Assembly: GCA_029582265.1 (NCBI GenBank)
Contig: CM055827.1
Location: 1,570,574 to 1,634,573 of the forward strand
Length of the DNA stretch: 64,000 nt
Direction: 5' to 3'
Source of the DNA: Zoroaster sp. YZ-2022
Taxonomy: Eukaryota; Echinodermata; Asteroidea; Forcipulatida; Zoroasteridae
This document shows positions 1 through 20,200 of the stretch, piece by piece. The notes beneath the pieces were generated by a model that was given only the letters and a program-made list of their open reading frames with translations, did no database searches and was not told the DNA's origin. Every line of letters starts with the position of its first letter. Positions within the stretch are counted from its first letter, which is position 1. The position numbers were made by a program, and so were the translations under genes.

Positions 1-62
1 GACTCGACCTCCGGACTACCATAATGGTACTGTACCAACTGAGCTATTCAGCTCAAGCGGTC
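1..62 (-). repeat. tRNA-like repeat fragment
   Basis: On the minus strand a box-A-like TAGCTCAGTTGG and a box-B-like GGTCGAGTC are present at about tRNA spacing. Stems are poor, so this looks like the tRNA-derived head of a SINE or a decayed tRNA, cut by the window edge, in a PRMT3 intron. Confidence 0.35.
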
Positions 63-198
63 TCCTCAATTGGCAATATCTTTGATCCGGAGGTTTTGAT
101 CCACTTCACTACAAACAAATTGTTAACTCAAACAACAACAAAATATAAAGTATGGCACGCCTCATAAACAAAGACAGGAACAACTTGATGGGCAACTA

Positions 199-8719
<8,521 letters not shown>

Positions 8720-8995
8720 CTTGAAGATAGAAATTGCGCATATTGATATGGGGCCGAATAATTAAAATATAAATAGGGCCTAATGTAAATAAGTTTTTGG
8801 TTTTTTTTGGTTTTTTGTGGAGATTCCCCAGTCAGGTCAATCGGGTCTAAAAGAAAAGTTTATGAATAATCTGATTTTTCTTTTTCTTTTTTTTAATGAA
8901 AATTGCTCAAAAGTTTAGATTTGCCACCGAAATTTTACAGTCAGTGTCACACGAGGGCGCACTAACAAAATATTTACACCCACAAAACATGGTGC
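8720..8995. promoter_or_regulatory. Probable shared promoter between PRMT3 and CSDE1
   Basis: The inferred PRMT3 first coding exon (minus, ATG at 8719-8717) and a CSDE1 first-exon-like segment ending in GTTGAG|GTGAGT at 9026 are divergent and about 300 bp apart. No clear TATA box is seen. This is an inference from layout, not from a recognised promoter motif. Confidence 0.4.
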
Positions 8996-9026
8996 TGAGG
9001 TGGACGTGCTGCCGCGCTGTGTTGAG
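8945..9026 (+). other. CSDE1: Candidate 5' non-coding first exon of CSDE1
   Basis: A CpG-containing stretch (GACGTGCTGCCGCGCTG) ends at a good donor, GAG|GTGAGT. The next same-strand coding exon begins at 11206 with only three bases before ATG, so a separate 5' UTR exon is required. The start of this exon is not determined. Confidence 0.4.
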
Positions 9027-10244
9027 GTGAGTTTTCAGAAGCCTAATTTTCTCAGTTATAATTCGTGTTATTGAAATAAACATATATTTTGTTAATTAAG
9101 GACATTTTGTGATTGTTTCTATAAAACAGTGGCCATGGTTACAATTGTAAAAGAACAAATTAACCGTGTTGTTTCGCGCGACAGCGGAAATGACAAACTG
9201 GATGACTCAGCGGCGTGTACTAACGTTAGCCAGCCATAAAACAAAACATTACTTTGGGTGGTGTGGTTGATTTGTTTTTAGTTTATGTGGTGCAGACAGT
9301 GCTGCCCACTTTTCCGTTTACGTTCCTCATTATGTTTCTATTGGTACTGATGATCGACTGCACTATGATTTGAAGTAGATTGTTTAGTACATTTTTAATT
9401 AATATTCTTTACATTTATTGGCCACAAGTGATATTTTGGATTTGTTTCTTTGTTTATGTCTTCCAGATTCTGTTAACTGTGGGCAGGTGATTTTGTTATT
9501 ATCTTTGTAACTTTTACAACTTTGTTTTAGGCAAAAGATCCACCATTCTTCGGCAAAGAAACATTTAAGTTTAAACTTGAAAATCTGAAAGATTATTTTC
9601 ATACCACTACAGGCCTACATGTATAATATTCAGATTGACAAATGACAAATTATGTGCCATGAGTTTCGGAAAAATTGTATGTATGTATATGTGCATTATT
9701 TAATAACTCTTCAGAAAATGTGCATAGAAAATTTTAAACAACTTTCCATGCAGTTATTAGCATTTCAATGACATAATTGCGGAACTGTAATTGAATATAT
9801 ATATCATGTTGTAATTTTGTAGCAACTGGCACAACCACTGACTTTAAGCTAACCCATGAGATGCACTGCTGCCAATTCAAGCTTCATTCCAGCAAGTTCA
9901 ATTCCAGCTCAACACAGCACCGATCCTGAGGTTACTGAGTGAAATAAGATCTAGTAAGTGAAACAAGTGGTTGCCGACATAATCTACACTAAAGACAAGG
10001 CAACTTCTGAGAGAAGTATCGTGTTTCACTAAATAATAAGGTAACTCATTGTGTTTATCAAATCATGAAGGAAGTAAAACAGATGTTGGATTGGTCAAAC
10101 ATTTTCAGCTTTCCAAGTCATCTCCAGATAGTAATTTTTTTTGTTCTTATTTGTTTTTCTGGAAACTGTTCAGTTCCAAGTCAAAATAGAATGATTGCCA
10201 TCGTTTTATAGATATGAATGTACAGACAGTCTGTCGTCATTGGG

Positions 10245-10380
10245 CAAGCTTGGTGGTCGAAAAGTTAAGATATCTATACTTAGTAAACAGGAAGTCGTGG
10301 GTTTGAATCCCACCCGAGTTGCCTGTGGATTTATTGTTTGTTATTCTGCAGACTTTCAAAAGCACCGAGCACAGTTGTTC
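10245..10380 (+). repeat. tRNA-derived SINE-like repeat (second family)
   Basis: GGCAAGCTTGGTGGTCGA ... GGGTTTGAATCCCACCC ... GTTGCCTGTGG, closely matching 47846-47975. The tRNA acceptor stem is imperfect, so this is a tRNA-derived repeat rather than a gene. Confidence 0.6.
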
Positions 10381-10715
10381 TAAATTTCTGAAGCTTTAAA
10401 TTTTAACATTGCCTTTTGAATCATTGTCATGACAGTTGTGAGTCACCAGGATCGTGAAGAAAGACGGCAGCTGTCTAAGACGAGGGCAAGGTGTGAAGGA
10501 ACACTGAAAAGAAGGTGTTTGATATCTCTGTCTTTCTCCCAAAGGATATCCATTCCAAGATCTCAGCATTTGTCAACATGGCGTCTAGCCCATCGTGGAA
10601 GGTTACAACTCTAATTCTTCTTTATCTTTTATGATGTTTTATATTAAATTGTACTGAAGTCTAGACTACAAGTATCTTGATGTACGTATATAAACATCTA
10701 GGAGTTGCTCTTATT

Positions 10716-10978
10716 TTAACCCTAACCCCCCCATGTCCTCCAAAATCCTTCAAGGGGCACTTTTTTGGAAAAATTCAGCATTGTTGAAAAATGGTACCTT
10801 CACCTCTTCGGATGGGGCAAAATTACTTACCTGGCAAGAAATACAGGCCATAAGTGCTGAATATGAAAGATCAACGAAAATGCATGATGCATTTTGAAAA
10901 TAAGGGCATGTTTCCAAAAGTGCATTTTGGAGGATTCAGGAAGGTTCCTAGCCAGAATACCTAGGGGGTTAGGGTTAA
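10716..10978 (+). mobile_element. TTAA-bounded MITE-like element (CCCTAACC group)
   Basis: TTAACCCTAACCCCCCC ... GGGGGTTAGGGTTAA with interior GGGGCACTTTTTTGG and GGCCATAAGTGCTGAATATG. Near-full-length homologues are at 34145-34412 and, reversed, at 48738-49463. In CSDE1 intron 1. Confidence 0.75.
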
Positions 10979-11208
10979 AGAAAAACATTAAATCAAATTG
11001 AATACATCAGTTAGTCTTCCAGCAACTTTTGGACAATAGTATGTAATAATTGATTAGTGTGAGCAGTAGTTAATATATTTTTACAATTTTTAACAACAAT
11101 TTTCACAAAATGAAAGCATGACCTTTTAACAAAGGTGTTCAAGGAATTACCACGATCTTTTATACAAATCATAATTTCTAATTATTATTTATATTTTGTC
11201 TACAGAGA

Positions 11209-14200
11209 ATGAATTCCCAAGATTCTCCTATCATCAAACCTTTTCACCCAGCAGCTCAACTACATAGATCTGCCAGCTTTCCACCACTAAATGGGTAAGT
11301 CCCCAGGATGTTTGTGGAGGGGATTTAAAAGTTCTAGAAAATTAATGGGAAATGTTCTAAGTATTGATGGAAAATGTTATTAGTAAAATACTTGAATGAA
11401 TTTAAAAATAGGGATGAATTGGAAAAGTCCAGAGAAATGTATCTCGCTAATTATTTATTTCCTTTTGTATCATACCTTTTGTATCATATCAAATCCTTGC
11501 TTGCACAGAAGAGCTGTTATTGTCATGTATTTTTTTATTTGTTTATTTATTATTATTTTTTTTTTTCAGAGCGTCTTGCAGAGAAACAGGAATGATTGAA
11601 AAAATGCTAGTAAGTGTCAACCTTGTGCTTTGTCTCATTCTTAGTTAAAAGCTAGTGTTTGTAAATGCATTCATATTTATAAGAATCAAGAGATATGTAC
11701 AGAAACCAACCGATGCCTGTAAATGCATCCATACTTTATAAGAATCAAGAGATATGTACAGAAACCAACCGATGTCTGTAAATGCATCCATACTTTATAA
11801 GAATCAAGAGATATGTACAGAAACCAACCGATGTCAGTAAATGCATCCATACTTTATAAGAATCAAGAGATATGTACAGAAACCAACCAATGTTTGTAAA
11901 TGCATCCATACTTTATAAGAATCAAGAGATTTGTACAGAAACCAACCAATGTCTATAAATGCATCCATACTTTATAAGAATCAAGAGATTTGTACAGAAA
12001 CCAACCAATGTCTGTAAATGCATCCATACTTTATAAGAATCAAGAGATTTGTACAGAAACCAACCAATGTCTGTAAATGCATCCATACTTTATAAGAATC
12101 AAGAGATATGTACAGAAACCAACCAATGTCTATAAATGCATCCATACTTTATAAGAATCAAGAGATATGTACAGAAACCAACCAATGTCTATAAATGCAT
12201 CCATACTTTATAAGAATCAAGAGATATGTACAGAAACCAACCAATGTCTGTAAATGCATCCATACTTTATAAGAATCAAGAGATATGTACAGAAACCAAC
12301 CAATGTCTGTAAATGCATCCATATTTAGAAGAATCAAGAGATATATATAACCAATGTCTGTAAATGCATCCATACTTTATAAGAATCAAGAGATATGTAC
12401 AGAAACCAACCAATGTTTGTAAATGCATCCATACTTTATAAGAATCAAGAGATTTGTACAGAAACCAACCAATGTCTGTAAATGCATCCATACTTTATAA
12501 GAATCAAGAGATATGTACAGAAACCAACCAATGTCTGTAAATGCATCCATACTTTATAAGAATCAAGAGATATGTACAGAAACCAACCAATGTCTGTAAA
12601 TGCATCCATACTTTATAAGAATCAAGAGATTTGTACAGAAACCAACCAATGTCTATAAATGCATCCATACTTTATAAGAATCAAGAGATTTGTACAGAAA
12701 CCAACCAATGTCTGTAAATGCATCCATACTTTATAAGAATCAAGAGATTTGTACAGAAACCAACCAATGTCTGTAAATGCATCCATACTTTATAAGAATC
12801 AAGAGATATGTACAGAAACCAACCAATGTCTGTAAATGCATCCATACTTTATAAGAATCAAGAGATATGTACAGAAACCAACCAATGTCTGTAAATGCAT
12901 CCATACTTTATAAGAATCAAGAGATATGTACAGAAACCAACCAATGTCTGTAAATGCATCCATACTTTATAAGAATCAAGAGATATGTACAGCAACCAAC
13001 CAATGTCTGTAAATGCATCCATACTTTATAAGAATCAAGAGATATGTACAGAAACCAACCAATGTCTGTAAATGCATCCATACTTTATAAGAATCAAGAG
13101 ATATGTACAGCAACCAACCAATGTCTGTAAATGCATCCATACTTTATAAGAATCAAGAGATATGTACAGAAACCAACCAATGTCTGTAAATGCATCCATA
13201 CTTTATAAGAATCAAGAGATATGTACAGAAACCAACCAATGTCTGTAAATGCATCCATACTTTATAAGAATCAAGAGATATGTACAGAAACCAACCAATG
13301 TCTGTAAATGCATCCATACTTTATAAGAATCAAGAGATATGTACAGCAACCAACCAATGTCTGTAAATGCATCCATACTTTATAAGAATCAAGAGATTTG
13401 TACAGAAACCAACCAATGTCTGTAAATGCATCCATACTTTATAAGAATCAAGAGATATGTACAGAAACCAACCAATGTCTGTAAATGCATCCATACTTTA
13501 TAAGAATCAAGAGATATGTACAGAAACCAACCAATGTCTGTAAATGCATCCATACTTTATAAGAATCAAGAGATATGTACAGAAACCAACCAATGTCTGT
13601 AAATGCATCCATACTTTATAAGAATCAAGAGATATGTACAGAAACCAACCAATGTCTGTAAATGCATCCATACTTTATAAGAATCAAGAGATATGTACAG
13701 AAACCAACCAATGTCTGTAAATGCATCCATACTTTATAAGAATCAAGAGATATGTACAGAAACCAACCAATGTCTGTAAATGCATCCATACTTTATAAGA
13801 ATCAAGAGATATGTACAGAAACCAACCAATGTCTGTAAATGCATCCATACTTTATAAGAATCAAGAGATATGTACAGAAACCAACCAATGTCTGTAAATG
13901 CATCCATACTTTATAAGAATCAAGAGATATGTACAGAAACCAACCAATGTCTGTAAATGCATCCATACTTTATAAGAATCAAGAGATATGTACAGAAACC
14001 AACCAATGTCTGTAAATGCATCCATACTTTATAAGAATCAAGAGATATGTACAGAAACCAACCAATGTCTGTAAATGCATCCATACTTGATAAGAATCAA
14101 GATATACATGTATGTATAACTATAAAAAACCTGTGAAAGTTTCAGCTTATTTCACGTTGGTATTAACGAAAAAATAGTGAAAACGAATTCATATTGATTA

Positions 14201-17200
14201 TGTAAAGACTGTTTGCGGTGACACCATGTAGTAAGATTTGTAGCTTTGCATGGTGAAAAGGATAAGTAAAGACTGTTTGCGGTGACACCATGTAGTAAGA
14301 TTTGTAGCTTTGCATGGTGAAAAGGATAAGTAAAGACTGTTTACTGTGACACCATGTAGTAAGATTTGTAGCTTTGCATGGTGAAAAGGATAAGTAAAGA
14401 CTGTTTGCGGTGACACCATGTAGTAAGATTTGTAGCTTTGCATGGTGAAAAGGATAAGTAAAGACTGTTTGCGGTGACACCATGTAGTAAGATTTGTAGC
14501 TTTGCATGGTGAAAAGGATAAGTAAAGACTGTTTGCGGTGACACCATGTAGTAAGATTTGTAGCTTTGCATGGTGAATAGGATAAGTAAGGACTGTTTGC
14601 GGTGACACCATGTAGTAAGATGTGTAGCTTTGCATGGTGAAAAGGATAAGTAAAGACTGTTTGCGGTGACACCATGTAGAAATTTTCTTTTATTGAATTT
14701 CTGTCTTCGGATGACAAAAATTCATTTTGGAAATTATTTTATTAATTTTACTAAAACGATAGTTGCTGAGATGGAAATACTTCCAGGGAAGTGTAGTGAC
14801 AAGTAACATTCCTTTTATTTGCCACTACAGGGTTCCTATGGCTTTATAACATGCTGCGATCGAGACGGTCGGTTATTTTTCCACGGGAGTCACTATGATG
14901 GCAACATGGAGAATCTTAAGATTGGTGGTAAGGAACCTACTGACACTCTTGATAGGCATGAACTTATTTCAGATATTCAGTTATAGTTGTTGACTTTATT
15001 AACCCTTCTGTGACCACAATGGTCCAAATCAATCAAAATGTTGCACTTAGTGCATCTAGTGCACTTAAGTCGAACACTGTTAAACCTTACGTGTAGTAAG
15101 TACATTTACAGGTCAAAATGAGTCGACCATTTTTTACTGGTAAAAGCATTGTCTCGTATTGTTGAGGGTGGTCAAAATGACAGTAAAAACCAGTCAAAAC
15201 AGTTGACTGGTTTTGACCACTATAGCTACTTGCCACTAAAGTTCAGCTATAGTAGGAGGGTTAATAAATAACGAATTAGCTCTTGCTAACTGCTTACCAA
15301 CAAAAATGACCTTTTATATTGATTTTCCTTACAGATCATGTAGAATTTGAAACCATTCCTGACTGCCGCACAGGTAAACCCATCGCTAGTAAGATAATCA
15401 AACTTAATCCAGGTGCCATCTCTAATGAAATCATCTCAGAAGAACCACTCTCAGGCCTTGTAGTTCTTGAAGCAAAGCCAAGCAGACAGAAGACAGTGAG
15501 TTTATCCAAAATATTCAACAAATGTATTCAACCCCAATGGGCAATTCCATGGTTACTCACGTTACATTTTTGAGGTTTCAGACCCACTTTTAATGCCATA
15601 ATATATATTTCACTCATCAGTTTTTTCACAGTAGTTGCATTATACCCAGGCCTTACTCAGTACAAAATAATTATTTAATATATCAACACTACATTAGAGA
15701 AAACACAATATTTTATGCATGTCTGAAAAATGTAACATGAGTAACCGGCATTTTTCTCTTATATAGCGTACATATAACAAATTTCTGAAATAATTTTGTT
15801 TGTGCTAAGTACGGTCTGGGTATAGTACAACTTTTGTTAAAGAACTAATGAGTGAAATTATAAGGAAATTATGGCATTAAGAGTGGGCCCAATACCTCAA
15901 AAATGTAACGTGAGTAACCATGGAATTGCCCCAAAAGATTTTTGGTAAAAAGTTTAATTTATTTACATAATTCACACAGATTAATAAATACGAAGGGATT
16001 TGTCTTCATGTTGATGAGAAAACTGGGAAATTTTATTTTCTTGACGGTAGTCAATACAGCCTTCTTTCCCAAAGTAGACAGTATTCCAAGGTACTATGTT
16101 TTTTTTAAATTTCAATGGACATAGTTCTTCGAAATTAATTTGCAATTTTACTTTATTATTTTTTTTATTAATATGAGAATACCATAGGCAGATGGATTTC
16201 TCAGGATGTTTGATACTATCACCAACTTAAAATAAAGTGTCTTTTCAAGTAAAAACTGAGAATACATTTTATAATTGCCAATAAAATGTATGGGTGAGGT
16301 TTAGTTGAAACCAAATTTCAAAATTTTTTGAAATTCAATGTTAAAGTTGAGCTGCTTTCAAAAGACCCAAACAATTCATCCTACTATGTAATGAGACAAT
16401 TTGTTTAAACGAGTTTAATTTTGTTTACATTTGTACTTTCTTTTCAGCCAAATGGCTCTCCAATGACAGCAGAGTATGGACAGGTAGCTTATGAAATAAA
16501 TGGGGTATGTTTGCTTGACATTGTGCTCACTTTTACTTCCTATTGTGTCTATACTTGTCATATTGTTATTGATAAATTCTTATACTCTGGAAATAAATGA
16601 AAAAAAATGACCCTTGATTAGGAGTGTATGCTGTCTAGCTTCCGAGGAAAGAGACAATTTGGGTTTTTCTTCAGAACGTTTGTTAATGAACACTTTGAGC
16701 TACAAGGAGATGTAGAATCGAGGGGTATAAGCAAAAATCAACTTATTTGCAAATAGTACGGTTCGCCAATGAAGTCACCATCACTGCTTTTACCATTACA
16801 ACACACAAAATTTGTCTGAGGTCAATCTATTTTTAGAAATAAGATGAGTTGGTAAACAAATCTATTGATATGATATAACAATGATACAACGATTTATTTA
16901 TTTTGAGGTTTGCAAAATTATACAGACCCTTTAAATCATGGACAATCGTGATATATGATGATAGCCTATCTGTAACTATAGCAACCAATCAGACGATTTA
17001 AATACTCCTCACAGGAAAGCTTTTTTCTTGCCTATGGAATGGAAGACGTATTCGACAAAGTGCGCCCTCTCAAGAAAGGTGACAAAGTGTCATTCTACAT
17101 CGCCACCGATAATAGGTCTGTAAGATTTTAAGTTGTTGAAACATATTTAAGAAATGACAAAAATAAAGAAACTTCAGTGATTATAGTGAGGATGGTACAT

Positions 17201-20200
17201 GATCTAGTTATAGCATTCTCACTGGCCATCTTGTAGTACAGGTCAGTGATTATAGTGAGGATGGTACATGATCTAGTTATAGCATTCTCACTGGCCATCT
17301 TGTAGTACAGGTCAGTGATTATAGTGAGGATGGTACATGATCTAGTTATAGCATTCTCACTGGCCATCTTGTAGTACAGGTCAGTGATTATAGTGAGGAT
17401 GGTACATGATCTAGTTATAGCATTCTCACTGGCCATCTTGTAGTACAGGTCAGTGATTATAGTGAGGATGGTACATGATCTAGTTATAGCATTCTCACTG
17501 GCCATCTTGTAGTACAGGTCAGTGATTATAGTGAGGATGGTACATGATCTAGTTATAGCATTCTCACTGGCCATCTTGTAGTACAGGTCAGTGATTATAG
17601 TGAGGATGGTACATGATCTAGTTATAGCATTCTCACTGGCCATCTTGTAGTACAGGTCAGTGATTATAGTGAGGATGGTACATGATCTAGTTATAGCATT
17701 CTCACTGGCCATCTTGTAGTACAGGTCAGTGATTATAGTGAGGATGGTACATGATCTAGTTATAGCATTCTCACTGGCCATCTTGTAGTACAGGTCAGTG
17801 ATTATAGTGAGGATGGTACATGATCTAGTTATAGCATTCTCACTGGCCATCTTGTAGTACAGAGGATGGTACATGATCTAGTTATAGCATTCTCACTGGC
17901 CATCTTGTAGTACAGGTCAGTGATTATAGTGAGGATGGTACATGATCTAGTTATAGCATTCTCACTGGCCATCTTGTAGTACAGGTCAGTGATTATAGTG
18001 AGGATGGTACATGATCTAGTTATAGCATTCTCACTGGCCATCTTGTAGTACAGGTCAGTGATTATAGTGAGGATGGTACATGATCTAGTTATAGCATTCT
18101 CACTGGCCATCTTGTAGTACAGGTCAGTGATTATAGTGAGGATGGTACATGATCTAGTTATAGCATTCTCACTGGCCATCTTGTAGTACAGGTCAGTGAT
18201 TATAGTGAGGAGGGTACATGATCTAGTTATAGCATTCTCACTGGCCATCTTGTAGTACAGGTCAGTGATTATAGTGAGGATGGTACATGATCTAGTTATA
18301 GCATTCTCACTGGCCATCTTGTAGTACAGGTCAGTGATTATAGTGAGGATGGTACATGATCTAGTTATAGCATTCTCACTGGCCATCTTGTAGTACAGGT
18401 CAGTGATTATAGTGAGGATGGTACATGATCTAGTTATAGCATTCTCACTGGCCATCTTGTAGTACAGGTCAGTGATTATAGTGAGGATGGTACATGATCT
18501 AGTTATAGCATTCTCACTGGCCATCTTGTAGTACAGGTCAGTGATTATAGTGAGGATGGTACATGATCTAGTTATAGCATTCTCACTGGCCATCTTGTAG
18601 TACAGGTCAGTGATTATAGTGAGGATGGTACATGATCTAGTTATAGCATTCTCACTGGCCATCTTGTAGTACAGGTCAGTGATTATAGTGAGGATGGTAC
18701 ATGATCTAGTTATAGCATTCTCACTGGCCATCTTGTAGTACAGGTCAGTGATTATAGTGAGGATGGTACATGATCTAGTTATAGCATTCTCACTGGCCAT
18801 CTTGTAGTACAGGTCAGTGATTATAGTGAGGATGGTACATGATCTAGTTATAGCATTCTCACTGGCCATCTTGTAGTACAGGTCAGTGATTATAGTGAGG
18901 ATGGTACATGATCTAGTTATAGCATTCTCACTGGCCATCTTGTAGTACAGGTCAGTGATTATAGTGAGGATGGTACATGATCTAGTTATAGCATTCTCAC
19001 TGGCCATCTTGTAGTACAGGTCAGTGATTATAGTGAGGATGGTACATGATCTAGTTATAGCATTCTCACTGGCCATCTTGTAGTACAGGTCAGTGATTAT
19101 AGTGAGGATGGTACATGATCTAGTTATAGCATTCTCACTGGCCATCTTGTAGTACAGGTCAGTGATTATAGTGAGGATGGTACATGATCTAGTTATAGCA
19201 TTCTCACTGGCCATCTTGTAGTACAGGTCAGTGATTATAGTGAGGATGGTACATGATCTAGTTATAGCATTCTCACTGGCCATCTTGTAGTACAGGTCAG
19301 TGATTATAGTGAGGATGGTACATGATCTAGTTATAGCATTCTCACTGGCCATCTTGTAGTACAGGTTTATGATGTAAATTCAACATCAAAATGACATACC
19401 AAATGTACACAAGGTTTACTTCTGCATACTACAGATGAACAATAGACATTGTACTCAATCTTGACTTCTGTTAGAATGCTCTATAATAAACACCACTTTA
19501 CCCACGATTCGGTCATATAATGTAACCCATTGTTACGTATTGTTTATTGATATTAAAGACATGGGGTGCCATGGCTGACGGTTAAGTGCGTTGGACTTGT
19601 GTTCTGATGGCTGTGTCATCAGAATTTGGGTTCGAATCGTGGCAGCGACTGTGGTACTTTTGTTCATGAACAATGCACTTTACTGTAATTACCTCTCTCT
19701 TTGATTAGTCATGTAGCGCCAAGAGATTGCATATAATGGACTGTATACTCCCCAGGGAGCTGAGAAAGATTACAGGAATTATATTGGCCCAGTGACCAGG
19801 GGAAATAATGTAAAGTGCATTGGAACATTATGTGAAACACGTTATATAAGAATGAAATATTATTATTATGAAAGACTGCAATAATTGACCACCATAATGA
19901 AAATATTTGTGGACTCCAAAATGTTTATGACATAAAACACAAAGGGGGCCACTTTGCATCCGTCACGTTAGCAGTTTTTCCAATGGTTGTTATTTATTTT
20001 TAAGTACCTGAAACCGACCAAAAAGTGTTTCAACATGTGAATGGACATGCAGGCTTATACTAGGACTAATTTGAGTTGATTTATTTATTTATTTTTATTT
20101 TTATTATTTTTATTTCCATAAAAATTGGACGGAAAAAGTTACCTCACTTTTCCGTCCATATGTTGATGGAAATTTTAGGGTAATTAAAAAAATAATAGCA

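Noticed and set aside
12158..12491. Short minus-strand ORFs in the 59-bp array
   Set aside because: Satellite translation only. Same argument as for the other arrays.
11650..14108. CRISPR-like array
   Set aside because: Units are contiguous tandem copies without unique spacers, in a spliced eukaryotic gene.
14163..14717. Minus-strand ORFs over the 64-bp array (about 76-184 codons)
   Set aside because: Low-information translation of a transposon-end array. Because 64 is not a multiple of three, the protein repeat cycles through all frames.
17128..19352. Minus-strand ORFs of 248 and 507 codons with a 23-residue repeat ([20 protein letters not shown]...)
   Set aside because: The 69-bp unit is divisible by three and happens to lack stops in that frame. 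It lies antisense in a CSDE1 intron and is pure tandem repeat, with no flanking coding exon.
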